Shown here: positions 4,933-12,172 of the stretch, one piece after another | How the letters are laid out: each line of letters begins with the position of its first letter | Numbering within the stretch: the first letter of the stretch is position 1 | Origin: a virus | Length of the DNA stretch: 24,683 nt | IMG/VR virus record: IMGVR_UViG_3300032240_000516 | Coordinates: 1 to 24,683 of that record | Reading direction: 5' to 3' (one strand) | Translations under genes and position numbers: made by a program | The notes under the pieces: generated by a model | The model's database searches: none | Told to the model about the DNA's origin: nothing | The model's input: the letters and a program-made list of their open reading frames with translations, nothing else

Positions 4933-6725
4933 AGCATAAGCATCCTATCTATTGCATCTTGCAGATCATTTGGCATATTTTTTGGAGGTTTAATTAAGTT
5001 ATACGATTCCTCTTTATTTGGCCCAAAGTCTGCTTCATAACTCATTGATTCATAAGTATGAACTCTAATCTCCCTATCTGTTGGAACAAAAGTTCTTGAG
5101 ATTGCGTTGTAGATTGATCCACAAACAGCATCCGCAAGGTCCTTTGAACCTTTTCTTGGGTGATCTACTTTGTCTCTCATAATTCTAAGTTGAAGTAGTT
5201 CATCAATTAACAACTTTATGTGTGGGCCTTTAATTCTTTCTTCAAGAACAACCATGGCCATATCATCATAATGTTTTTTAGCGACAGATAGAATCTCTGT
5301 ATTGATGCCATATTGTTTTAGTTGTTGCATCATATCATGAGAGTTCCATCTGTCAAAGGTACACATCTTTATATTAAATCCAGCACTCTTTAAAGAAAGA
5401 ATATAGTCTTTAACCTCAGTAAAGTCTACTGATTTTTCTGCTGTTGGAGTCCAATACATTACTGCATCTACTTCTACAATAGGTGCTGGTTGAGAATATT
5501 CATTAGTTACTTTAACATTAACCCAGTCTTTAACATGAGCTAAAGAAACTGCACAATGGTCATGCTTTTGTGCAAGGTCAACGTGTATGAAGTAATCAAC
5601 ATCTACTTGTGGTTTAAACCACGACTCAAGTCTTCCAAATTGATCTACGGCAATACCAGCATTACTAAATGCAGTTTCAACTTTTTCTCTAGACTTAAAG
5701 AAAGCATCAATTGCATCAGATGGCATACAAGCAAAACGACCTAATGCATCTGGCATATTCTTATAAAAGTCTACTTTAAAATCTTCAATCTTTTTAGTTG
5801 GGTTTACTTCCCATGTTGGACGTTTTAACGCATATGTCTTAGGATAAAGATAAGACACAATATTGTCTTCTTCCCATTCAACTGTTACTTCATTTCCTTC
5901 TGTTCCGTCTGGAAGATCGTCATCCATCTTTAATGTCTTGCTTCTTAAAATAGTTTCTTTTTCTCCAATGACTGACTCATAAAATTTTTGAATTGGATCG
6001 TTTTTAAAACGTGGAAATGAAAGTAGGATAACCTTACCGAAGTCTGGAAAACGTGACATAACCGATGCACGATACATATCATACAATGCGTCAGCTGTTT
6101 TTGCTTGATCATGCCCAGATGTGCTTTCAATAGCAAAACCTGAAATCTCATCAAGGATCACAATAATTACGTTATAACCTTCCCAAGCTTCTCTTTCTGA
6201 GTGACCTGAGTGAACTGTAATTGCTTTATCAAATTTCATTTCAGAAGCCTTTGATTCATACTTCCCTGCAAACCAAGGCGACCTATCAATGCGAGTTTTA
6301 AATCCCTTAAAGAAAACATTGTTTGCCTGTTGAGCATTAATAGCAATGTTAAGGATATCAATTGAATCCCCAGGAGGCTTACCATAGTATGTGGCTGGAT
6401 CTTTTAAACATAACAACAAATAAACTATGTATGCGGTAGCAATGGTTGAGGAGTAATCTTTTCCAGAACCTTTACCTAGTTGAGCAATAACTTCATTACA
6501 AGTTTGTTTAAATCTTCGTCCGCCTTCTTCGTCGCCAAAAAGTTTCTTTAGCGTTGCTTCTTTGTAAATTTGAGAAGATTTTTCAATTAAAATATATTGC
6601 AAATCAGATAATGGTGGTAGGGCTAAATATTCTGGACTTGTTACAAATGTACGCAAATCAACTGGGCGTTCTTCAAACTCTTCGCCATCCAGCATATCAA
6701 TGAGATCATTGAAATCAAATTCCAC
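4929..6725 (-). CDS. terL: Terminase large subunit (ATPase and nuclease)
   Basis: The motor that pumps phage DNA into the procapsid and cuts it. I place the start at a GTG (6725) because AGGA lies 5 bases before it. A TTG at 6737 in the same frame has no ribosome site. The product is 598 residues. The N-terminal ATPase has Walker A GKGSGKD (84-90) and Walker B VIIVILDE (186-193). The C-terminal RNase H-like nuclease has D383 in FIHVDLAQ, D458 in CTFDRW and D529/D532 in SKDLADA as the likely metal-binding acids. It overlaps the small-subunit candidate upstream by 11 bases and the small Cys protein downstream by four. Length and motif order are normal. Confidence 0.95.
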   Translation of the reverse strand: MEFDFNDLIDMLDGEEFEERPVDLRTFVTSPEYLALPPLSDLQYILIEKSSQIYKEATLKKLFGDEEGGRRFKQTCNEVIAQLGKGSGKDYSSTIATAYIVYLLLCLKDPATYYGKPPGDSIDILNIAINAQQANNVFFKGFKTRIDRSPWFAGKYESKASEMKFDKAITVHSGHSEREAWEGYNVIIVILDEISGFAIESTSGHDQAKTADALYDMYRASVMSRFPDFGKVILLSFPRFKNDPIQKFYESVIGEKETILRSKTLKMDDDLPDGTEGNEVTVEWEEDNIVSYLYPKTYALKRPTWEVNPTKKIEDFKVDFYKNMPDALGRFACMPSDAIDAFFKSREKVETAFSNAGIAVDQFGRLESWFKPQVDVDYFIHVDLAQKHDHCAVSLAHVKDWVNVKVTNEYSQPAPIVEVDAVMYWTPTAEKSVDFTEVKDYILSLKSAGFNIKMCTFDRWNSHDMMQQLKQYGINTEILSVAKKHYDDMAMVVLEERIKGPHIKLLIDELLQLRIMRDKVDHPRKGSKDLADAVCGSIYNAISRTFVPTDREIRVHTYESMSYEADFGPNKEESYNLIKPPKNMPNDLQDAIDRMLML

Positions 6726-7251
6726 TAGCTTCCTCAATCACAATTGGCTCAACAACGCCAGAAATTTGTGACAATCTTTTTGCTACATCCATCTTACACT
6801 TAGGGCATGAAGATGTTACTTCCTTTAATATCTTTACAAGGATTTCTTGCTTGCGTTCTGTTTCAGCAATTTGAGTTGCTATTTCTGTATTTTCGAGAAC
6901 ACCTACTGCTTGAAGCATGCCAATTCTTTTGGCTTCAATATCAGCAATAAGCTTTAAAGTTGAAGATTTAACATTAAGGGCATCTTGAACATCCGCCTGC
7001 TCTACAGTTCTCCAAGCCTCTTTGATAAGCATATTATAATGTTCGTCTGCACCTACTAAGGCTTCCTTAGCTCTATCTCTTATGCTGGAATCGTTTTTGA
7101 CAACGCCCTTCCATTCTTCAATAAGATCTAGGACTTCGGCTCTTTTGATGCCAGTTATAGATGCAATTTGAGTTGGGTTGCTACCTTTTAGTGACTCTGT
7201 AATGACCTTATTCATTCGATCAAAATGGTCAGCTAATTCTATTTCACTCAT
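6715..7251 (-). CDS. Probable terminase small subunit
   Basis: A 178-residue protein directly before and overlapping terL, the usual place for the DNA-recognition subunit. Residues ~20-50 (GSNPTQIASITGIKRAEVLDL) form a helix-turn-helix, as in many small terminases. The middle (60-145) is long helices able to oligomerise, and a CPKC pair sits at ~153-156. The ATG has no ribosome site: it falls about 7 bases after a TATAAT box, so the message appears leaderless. The assignment rests on position and HTH. A plain DNA-binding regulator is the alternative. Confidence 0.65.
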   Translation of the reverse strand: MSEIELADHFDRMNKVITESLKGSNPTQIASITGIKRAEVLDLIEEWKGVVKNDSSIRDRAKEALVGADEHYNMLIKEAWRTVEQADVQDALNVKSSTLKLIADIEAKRIGMLQAVGVLENTEIATQIAETERKQEILVKILKEVTSSCPKCKMDVAKRLSQISGVVEPIVIEEASGI

Positions 7252-7258
7252 ATAGTAT

Positions 7259-7287
7259 ATTATACTTTTAGTCGACTAAAATGTCAA
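7259..7287 (-). promoter_or_regulatory. Consensus promoter for the terminase operon
   Basis: The minus strand reads TTGACA (7282-7287), exactly 17 bases, then TATAAT (7259-7264). The -35 box includes the TGA stop of the upstream gene. The predicted start is within a base or two of the ATG at 7251. This is the best promoter in the window by consensus. Confidence 0.88.
7266..7281. promoter_or_regulatory. 16-bp perfect palindrome in promoter spacer (operator candidate)
   Basis: TTTTAGTCGACTAAAA fills all but one base of the spacer between -35 and -10. A dimeric repressor bound here would block RNA polymerase. I found no second copy of the full palindrome in the window. Confidence 0.65.
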
Positions 7288-7607
7288 TTCTGTAAAGCAA
7301 TTTTAAATAAAATTAAATAGCCAATCAAATCATCAATATCGTTGTCTCCAGCATACCCTTGATTATTCATAACTCTATTAAGCTTGTCATCAATGCGAAC
7401 CTTTAATTGTTCTGTTGGATCCGCCTGTGAAAATATTCTTGCAGGGTTCAAAGCTGAATCTCCATAAGATATATTCTTTTCAATAAGAAGGTGTGCAATT
7501 TCATGGCATGCTGACCAAATCTTATTTCCAGACGGAGCACCTACTGAATGCAAATACAGGTCATTACAATTAAAGTTTGTAACATCTTCAAATACTGGCT
7601 TTAACAT
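7284..7607 (-). CDS. Phage protein resembling DUF1599/MazG-like nucleotide-associated family
   Basis: A 107-residue helical protein. The central motifs HEIAHLLIEKNISYGDSALNP, IFSQADPTEQLKVRIDDKLNR and DIDDLIGYLILFKIAL match, from memory, small phage proteins grouped with the nucleotide-modification-associated domain 1 (DUF1599) or MazG-like folds. Acidic residues in RIDDKLNR and DIDDLIGY could hold a metal for nucleotide hydrolysis. Its ATG overlaps the methyltransferase stop by one base (TAATG). The stop codon lies inside the -35 box of the terminase promoter. Family assignment is moderate and no activity is shown. Confidence 0.6.
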   Translation of the reverse strand: MLKPVFEDVTNFNCNDLYLHSVGAPSGNKIWSACHEIAHLLIEKNISYGDSALNPARIFSQADPTEQLKVRIDDKLNRVMNNQGYAGDNDIDDLIGYLILFKIALQN

Positions 7608-8158
7608 TATTCCACCTTTTTGTTTAATGTTGCAATAAAATGATCGTCAATTGGATTGTTAGGATCTCTTGCATACTCTATGGTGTCAATTATAAAATAT
7701 TGTTCTACAATTGGCAAGACCTGTGATGCTGAATGATCAATCCATGTTCTGCTATGAAGAACTAGTCTGTCCGCTATTTGAGACAAATCTTTTAGGTAGG
7801 AATCTAGTTCTGAATCTTCTATATGCTGAAAAACAAGGCTTGCCAATACAGTATCAAACTTAAAAGATTTTACATAATCCCAGTCGGTTGTATATTCTAT
7901 ATTGCTTAGTTTATTATCTACTGGAACCAAACTTATCATACTTGGCAAATCAAAAGCAATAACCTTATCATATGTATCTGATAAGGCTACAGAGTTTCTT
8001 CCTACCCCGCATCCAAAATCTAAAGCTGTTGATCCATGTCCAAATAGCGATCTAATTTCATCATATACTGGCATGTCTTGAAAAGGTCCAGTATATCCAG
8101 TAAGGATTAAATCTCCTGCATTTTCTTTATTGGCATTTAGCCATACGTCTTTACTCAT
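7607..8158 (-). CDS. Class I SAM-dependent methyltransferase
   Basis: A 183-residue protein with a Rossmann-type SAM site: motif I ALDFGCGVGRNSVAL (45-59), the acidic residue D70 at the end of strand 2 (VIAFD), and a later FDTVLASLVFQHI that corresponds to motif IV/post-IV. It lacks DPPY- or PC-type DNA methylase motifs, so small molecule, protein, RNA or sugar targets are as likely as DNA. It overlaps the HTH gene upstream by four bases (ATGA) and the next gene by one. The substrate is unknown. Confidence 0.8.
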   Translation of the reverse strand: MSKDVWLNANKENAGDLILTGYTGPFQDMPVYDEIRSLFGHGSTALDFGCGVGRNSVALSDTYDKVIAFDLPSMISLVPVDNKLSNIEYTTDWDYVKSFKFDTVLASLVFQHIEDSELDSYLKDLSQIADRLVLHSRTWIDHSASQVLPIVEQYFIIDTIEYARDPNNPIDDHFIATLNKKVE

Positions 8159-8301
8159 CTTTTTTTAATTAATCCAAACTGTTCTAAATATCTCTGTATG
8201 GTCATTGCAGAGACTCCACACTCTTTAGCTATTTCTGTTACCGTTTTCTTTTGTACCGCATACCTTCTAAATAACCACTCTTTACTTTGATATAGTTTCA
8301 T
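8155..8301 (-). CDS. 48-residue helix-turn-helix protein
   Basis: This short gene fills what would otherwise be the only gap between ruvC and the methyltransferase. It reads MKLYQSKEWLFRRYAVQK, then KTVTEIAKECGVSAMTIQRY, then LEQFGLIKKR. The middle is a clear Trp-less HTH (TEIAKECGVSAMTIQRYL) of the resolvase/homeodomain-like type. It shares ATGA junctions with both neighbours (8298-8301 and 8155-8158), a strong sign that it is translated. It is basic and likely binds DNA. It may be a regulator or a cofactor of a neighbouring enzyme. Confidence 0.8.
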   Translation of the reverse strand: MKLYQSKEWLFRRYAVQKKTVTEIAKECGVSAMTIQRYLEQFGLIKKR

Positions 8302-8864
8302 CGTTCTGTTAATACCTGATTTCCATAATGTGCAATACCAAAGCTATCTGCAACATCAAAATCAACAACTTTGATGCCGTACTTATTATTAAAATAGTCA
8401 GCAGTTCTTTGCTTTCTTATATTTCTTATTTGATTTTTATACCATGAATCTGCATAACCTGGATACTTTTTTCTTATTTCTTCTTTTTCAGCTTTTGTCG
8501 GGTTTTTATTTCCGATATATGCCTGCCAAGAAGTAGGAGATATAGTAATAACACTGGCACCAGTGGACATAAGCTCAGCAATAACAACTCCATAAACATA
8601 AGACAATTTTATCACAGCATCTGGAGATCTGACAAGCACAGCCCCTTCTACAACAATATAGTCTGCAGCCAATTCTTTTAGCATGGCATTAGTCTTTATT
8701 TTAGCATCGTACATCTTTTCATAAATATCCATGCCCTTTAATTCTATTTTTCCCCATTTTACTGGAACATCGTTGTCCATAAGACAAAATGCTATTGAAT
8801 TTGTTGAGGCATCTATCCCCAGAACTTTTACTGCTTTGCTTTTAATTAAACTAGCTAATCCCAT
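8298..8864 (-). CDS. ruvC: RuvC-like Holliday junction resolvase
   Basis: A 188-residue RNase H-fold nuclease that would cut four-way junctions made by recombination and replication before packaging. The start is set at ATG 8864, 7 bases after GGAG. A TTG three bases earlier is less well spaced. The catalytic acids appear as D18 in LGIDASTNS, E73 in YIVVEGAV, and D170/D173 in DFDVADSFGIAH. TSWQAYIGN fits the family's conserved middle. It overlaps the zinc-finger gene upstream by 14 bases and the HTH gene downstream by four. Confidence 0.88.
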   Translation of the reverse strand: MGLASLIKSKAVKVLGIDASTNSIAFCLMDNDVPVKWGKIELKGMDIYEKMYDAKIKTNAMLKELAADYIVVEGAVLVRSPDAVIKLSYVYGVVIAELMSTGASVITISPTSWQAYIGNKNPTKAEKEEIRKKYPGYADSWYKNQIRNIRKQRTADYFNNKYGIKVVDFDVADSFGIAHYGNQVLTER

Positions 8865-9126
8865 CAAGCATCTCCAAAAGACTTTTTCTAGTCTCTATCT
8901 TATTTTTAGATATGCAACTTGTGCATATCTTTGATTCGCTATACCTACTCAATTCGCTTCCGCATTTACAATGTCTTATGGCACCATTTCTGATGGCTTT
9001 CTTTTCATAATACTTTTCCATAATCCTACGATTAGTTGCAATACGACAACATTCGTCAGAGCAGTATTTTTGATTATGAGTTTTTGGATTAAACTTTTGC
9101 TTGCAGTCTGAGTTTGCACAAATCAT
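8851..9126 (-). CDS. Two-zinc-finger small protein
   Basis: A 91-residue protein with two metal sites. The first is C3, C8, C22 and C26 in a treble-clef-like arrangement (CANSDCKQKF, then KYCSDECC), followed by an Arg/Lys-rich helix. The second is C54, C56 with C68 and C71 (CKCGSEL, CTSC). Such fingers occur in phage DNA- or RNA-binding proteins, but no enzyme motif is visible. It overlaps the Cas4-like gene by four bases (ATGA) and ruvC by 14 bases, so it belongs to the recombination cluster. Confidence 0.75.
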   Translation of the reverse strand: MICANSDCKQKFNPKTHNQKYCSDECCRIATNRRIMEKYYEKKAIRNGAIRHCKCGSELSRYSESKICTSCISKNKIETRKSLLEMLDGIS

Positions 9127-9911
9127 ATAAGTGGTACCTTAAACATTTCTATTTCCACGGATCCTTCATCAGCTGTTTTAGACCAACAAGCTTTTTTGAT
9201 TGGACAATATGTGCATGGAGATTTGGTTTTAACTGCACCTTCTGGTCTTACTGGAAGATCTCCTTCTTTAAAATTATCCCAAACTTTACATAACCATTCA
9301 AAAGTGTCATCAATTATCTTTTGGTTTCTTTCATTCATGCTAATTGGTATAATCAAAAGTTCTTGAGTATTTTTATTTTCATACAAGAAAAATCCTTCTT
9401 TAGCACCAGTTAACTTCATATAAGTAAGTAATTGAAGCATGTGGTTTGCTGAAGATTTCATTTCAGATTGTCTTGTATCCCAAACTTCTTGCTTTGCAGT
9501 TTTAATTTCACCGATAACTGTTTCGCCATCATAGTTCATTACAAGATCAATGAAACCACGAATAGGTGGATATTCATTTTTAATTTCACGTTCTTCTTCA
9601 ACAAACTCTGGCATTGTTGCAATAAGTTTTTGTAAACGTTCGTGAGCTTGAGTTCCTTGTGCCATATTAGCAACTGCTTGTGCTTTGTTGTCGTCAACAA
9701 AATCTGCACCACTAAATGCCATGTACCAATATCTTGGGCAGTTTCCATGTCCATAACCAATTGTACTTGGACTAAACGAATACTTTGTCATCTCTCCATC
9801 AGCACGTTTAGTTGCAAGATAGGCATCCTCAAGTCTTTGTGAAAAAAGTTCTGCATCAAATTTGCCAGAATACTTTCTAAACTTTAAATTATTTACAATT
9901 CCTTTTGCCAT
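9123..9911 (-). CDS. Cas4/RecB-like PD-(D/E)XK exonuclease with Fe-S cluster motif
   Basis: A 262-residue nuclease of the Cas4/AddB/RecB type. The nuclease core has H90 in GTQAHERL, D122 in GFIDLV, E135-x-K137 in VIGEIKT and Q160/Y164 in LQLLTYM. Four Cys (C58 in GNCPRYW, and C233, C236, C242 in SPCTYCPIKKACW) match the 4Fe-4S clasp of this group. It would trim DNA ends to give single strands for RecA. No CRISPR array or cas1/cas2 is near, so a recombination role is favoured over spacer acquisition. AAGGAA precedes the ATG. Confidence 0.9.
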   Translation of the reverse strand: MAKGIVNNLKFRKYSGKFDAELFSQRLEDAYLATKRADGEMTKYSFSPSTIGYGHGNCPRYWYMAFSGADFVDDNKAQAVANMAQGTQAHERLQKLIATMPEFVEEEREIKNEYPPIRGFIDLVMNYDGETVIGEIKTAKQEVWDTRQSEMKSSANHMLQLLTYMKLTGAKEGFFLYENKNTQELLIIPISMNERNQKIIDDTFEWLCKVWDNFKEGDLPVRPEGAVKTKSPCTYCPIKKACWSKTADEGSVEIEMFKVPLI

Positions 9912-9918
9912 TTTTTCC

Positions 9919-10254
9919 TTAATAACTATGTCTTGCAGCGTACTTTAAAGCATCCACAAGTCTATCTAATGCTTCTTTTACAGAATAATAAACATTCTTT
10001 TTATTATTATTCATGGTTCCAGCTTTGTCTTTTGCAAAAGTAGCGTAGTAAGATGCTAAAATAGCAAGCTTTGCACTGATAGCCTGTAACTCAATAATAA
10101 GCATAGGTGCTTTTGCTGATGGAACATCTGGGTTCATAATCAATTTTACCAGAATTGCAAGAGCTCTGTCTAATTGCTCATCAGACATAAACTCATGCAT
10201 ATCGTTAAACTCAGTAATTTCACTAATTAGTTCTAATGTGCTTTTATCACTCAT
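9919..10254 (-). CDS. Conserved-looking helical phage protein, unknown function
   Basis: A 111-residue, all-helical protein without Cys. The C-terminal part (KLAILASYYATFAKDKAGTM, then NNNKKNVYYSVKEALDRL) is highly patterned and looks like a conserved core. I recall similar proteins beside exonuclease genes in other phages but cannot name a function. It overlaps the resolvase-like gene upstream by 8 bases and ends 7 bases before the Cas4-like gene, so a partner role in recombination or replication is possible. Confidence 0.75.
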   Translation of the reverse strand: MSDKSTLELISEITEFNDMHEFMSDEQLDRALAILVKLIMNPDVPSAKAPMLIIELQAISAKLAILASYYATFAKDKAGTMNNNKKNVYYSVKEALDRLVDALKYAARHSY

Positions 10255-10552
10255 GATTTTCCTCCCAGCATTCGATCAATTCTTCTAGAATAGACCATTC
10301 AATAATACCAAGTCTGACCTTGGATTCTTCTCCAATAATTATCTTTAAGGCTGGGTGCTTATCTCTGCTAACCTTAAAGGTATCAGTACAAATTTTAGAC
10401 CATACTGGCTTATTTAAGTTAAAAGATTTAGATGCTTCTTTATAATCAACAAGGAATTTCTTCCATTGTGCGTCACCCTTTTGATAGTCCCCACGCCCAG
10501 AATTTTTTTGTGCCTTTGCACCATCTCTTTTAATTTCAGAACGCTCAGACAT
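10247..10552 (-). CDS. Small PD-(D/E)XK nuclease, Holliday-junction-resolvase-like
   Basis: A 101-residue protein with the order of motifs seen in small phage and archaeal-type resolvase-like nucleases. A basic start is followed by QKNSGRGDYQKGDA (15-28), then FLVDYKEA with D36-x-K38 and E39, then a Ser-rich helix and ALKIIIGEE. D27, D36 and K38 are candidate metal and catalytic residues. If right, the phage has two junction-cutting folds (this and RuvC). A Vsr- or RecU-like nicking enzyme is an alternative. It is linked to the zinc gene upstream by TAATG. Confidence 0.55.
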   Translation of the reverse strand: MSERSEIKRDGAKAQKNSGRGDYQKGDAQWKKFLVDYKEASKSFNLNKPVWSKICTDTFKVSRDKHPALKIIIGEESKVRLGIIEWSILEELIECWEENHE

Positions 10553-10752
10553 TATTTAAACTTTACTGAAGAAAGATGACCTTTTGTACAGGTCCATTTT
10601 AATTTTTCTTCTTTTACATAGTGTGAAGCATTATTTACTTCTTCTTCACATTCCTGACATAAAAATGAACCACCATATACAGGAACAACTTCTTGCTCGT
10701 TCTTTATGTTTTTGCCCTTAACTTGATTCAACAAATTATTAAGATTTGACAT
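10552..10752 (-). CDS. Small zinc-finger protein after RecA
   Basis: A 66-residue protein. The start at 10752 is chosen because AAGGAGG lies 6 bases before it, while a longer frame from 10794 has no such site and would overlap recA by 56 bases. The ligand set is C32, C35, C55 and H59 (LCQEC, then WTCTKGH), a single zinc site. It overlaps the recA end by 14 bases and shares TAATG with the resolvase-like gene. The function is unknown, and a DNA-binding accessory is likely. Confidence 0.75.
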   Translation of the reverse strand: MSNLNNLLNQVKGKNIKNEQEVVPVYGGSFLCQECEEEVNNASHYVKEEKLKWTCTKGHLSSVKFK

Positions 10753-11737
10753 GAATTTCCTCCTTAAGCTTTCCAACCACCTCTGGATTTTCACGAAGGT
10801 ATTCTACTGCTTTAGCACGACCTTGGAATCTTTCTTCTCCAATTGTGTACCATGCACCGCCCTTTTGAACAATGCCCATCATTTCAGAGACATCTAATGT
10901 TTCTCCAACACTATCTACACCCAAAGAGTCCCCTTGGTAGTAAAAGTCATATTGTCCTGATAGATTAGGGGGGCCGAGTTTGTTGTAATCAATAATCCAG
11001 TTAACTGGTCTTCCGACTCTTTGTTCGATAATCTTGTCGCCAACTTTAATGCCAGCTTTAATAGCATTAGCTTCAGCTTCTGACGACCAAAGTTTAATGA
11101 CTGTTGAGGAAAAGAACTTGACTGCCATTCCACCCGTGGGGATGTGCGAAGCATGCATAGATCCAAACTGATTTCGTTGTTGTGAGATGAGAACAAGTAA
11201 TGTGTTTTTGTTTGCATAATTTAACATCTTGACCGCATGGGTCATATCCTTTGCTTCTGCTCCGATTTGCTTGGTGTCTTGCAAATCTTTCATTTCATTT
11301 CCATCTTTTTCAAAGTAAATAGCTGGAAGAAGTGCTGAGATGGAATCAACAACAATTAAATCTACTCCCGCCTCCATAAGCTTTGTAGCAACATCAACCA
11401 TATCATTTACAGTTTTTGCTGAAGAATAAATAAGAGAAGTTGAATCTACTCCCAATGATTCTGCCCATGACTGATCGTAAGATGCTTCAGCATCAATCCA
11501 AGCACAGGTCTTACCCTCTTGTTGTGCTAATGCAATCATTTGCAAACAAAACGAAGATTTTCCTGCTGACTTGTTGCCCCATACAAGAACTTGACGACCA
11601 TATCCAAGCCCGCCTTTTAATGCCATATTCAATCCAACACTTGGTGTAAGTTGCTTATCAACTTTTACATCAACTGCAGACTGAACTCTTTTTCTAGTTT
11701 TAGGATCTAAATTAGATAAAATATCTTCTATGTTCAT
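10739..11737 (-). CDS. recA: RecA recombinase
   Basis: A 332-residue RecA-family strand-exchange ATPase. It has Walker A GNKSAGKS (54-61), catalytic E84 in DAEASYD, Walker B VDLIVVDS (125-132), the loop SQQRNQFG (185-192) and GGMAVKFFSS (202-211), which matches the GGNALKFY region of bacterial RecA. It is somewhat shorter than host RecA, mainly at the ends. It acts with the Cas4-like nuclease, SSB and RuvC nearby. It has its own promoter just after the MazG-like gene and a weak AAGAG site. The start codon lies in a 12-bp palindrome. Confidence 0.95.
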   Translation of the reverse strand: MNIEDILSNLDPKTRKRVQSAVDVKVDKQLTPSVGLNMALKGGLGYGRQVLVWGNKSAGKSSFCLQMIALAQQEGKTCAWIDAEASYDQSWAESLGVDSTSLIYSSAKTVNDMVDVATKLMEAGVDLIVVDSISALLPAIYFEKDGNEMKDLQDTKQIGAEAKDMTHAVKMLNYANKNTLLVLISQQRNQFGSMHASHIPTGGMAVKFFSSTVIKLWSSEAEANAIKAGIKVGDKIIEQRVGRPVNWIIDYNKLGPPNLSGQYDFYYQGDSLGVDSVGETLDVSEMMGIVQKGGAWYTIGEERFQGRAKAVEYLRENPEVVGKLKEEIHVKS

Positions 11738-11743
11738 ATGAAC
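11732..11743. promoter_or_regulatory. 12-bp palindrome over the recA start codon
   Basis: GTTCATATGAAC is a perfect palindrome whose central ATG is the recA start. It could bind a regulator or pair within the leader. Its half-sites are in the opposite order to the Gram-positive SOS box (GAAC-N4-GTTC). Confidence 0.3.
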
Positions 11744-11758
11744 TCTTTTCTTTTCTTT

Positions 11759-11787
11759 AGTATAGCATTAAAACAAATTGCCGTGAA
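11759..11787 (-). promoter_or_regulatory. Promoter for recA
   Basis: The minus strand has TTCACG (11782-11787), a 17-base spacer, then TGCTATACT (11759-11767) with an extended -10. It overlaps the last codons of the MazG-like gene. The leader to the recA ATG is about 15-20 bases. Confidence 0.6.
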
Positions 11788-12172
11788 GCCTTGGACGGTT
11801 TTTATTTTTATTAATTTTAAAATCTAGAACATCATCTAATGAATCTTCAACCAATCCAGCATTTCTCATTGCTGCATAAACATCTAACAATCTAATAATA
11901 ACGTCAGCAATTTCTTCTGTAATTTCGTGGCTTCCTTTATCTTTTCTTAAAGCCTCTAAAACTTCTGTAACTTCTGAATGTACTAAAGCAAGTTTATTTC
12001 CTAGCTTATCAAATGTTGTTTCACCTTCCCAAAAACCCTTTTCAATAGCAGACTCATGCAAGCTTGCTGCAAATGAATCGAGACCGAACTCCATGATTGT
12101 GCTACTCGCTGTCTCCGTTGTTTTCTCCGAGTTCGCTTGCACTCTGAAGTTGTTCGTTGTTATTGCTCCCAT
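11768..12172 (-). CDS. MazG-like nucleotide pyrophosphohydrolase
   Basis: A 134-residue protein with one MazG domain (~38-130) that would hydrolyse nucleoside triphosphates to monophosphates, cleaning or reshaping nucleotide pools. The metal-binding acids appear as SEVTEVLEA (E67, E70) and EEIADVIIRLLD (E86/E87, D90, D97), and the C-terminal KNKNRPRLHG is typical. The start at 12172 has AGGAG 6 bases upstream. The first 26 residues are low-complexity and read in a second frame over the end of the previous gene. An ATG at 12094 would give the bare domain but lacks a good ribosome site. Confidence 0.85.
   Translation of the reverse strand: MGAITTNNFRVQANSEKTTETASSTIMEFGLDSFAASLHESAIEKGFWEGETTFDKLGNKLALVHSEVTEVLEALRKDKGSHEITEEIADVIIRLLDVYAAMRNAGLVEDSLDDVLDFKINKNKNRPRLHGNLF

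Noticed and set aside
5945-6154. Second-frame protein inside the large terminase
   Set aside because: It is a shadow frame within a strongly conserved-looking enzyme and lacks a ribosome site. The same holds for similar frames inside dnaE, dnaB, dnaG and recA.
6726-6737. TTG start for the large terminase
   Set aside because: No ribosome site precedes it, while the GTG at 6725 has AGGA five bases before.
8155-8301. Homing endonuclease remnant, given its HTH type
   Set aside because: No nuclease domain or frameshifted remains are nearby, and tidy ATGA junctions at both ends suggest an intact small gene.
9123-9911. Cas4-like gene as a sign of a CRISPR system
   Set aside because: No array, cas1 or cas2 is visible. 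The neighbours are RecA, RuvC and replication genes, which points to recombination.
10552-10794. 80-residue version of the zinc gene after recA
   Set aside because: The longer start has no ribosome site and overlaps recA by 56 bases. The ATG at 10752 has AAGGAGG at ideal spacing.
11732-11743. SOS (LexA/DinR) box at recA
   Set aside because: The half-sites are GTTC-N4-GAAC, the reverse of the GAAC-N4-GTTC order of the Gram-positive SOS box.
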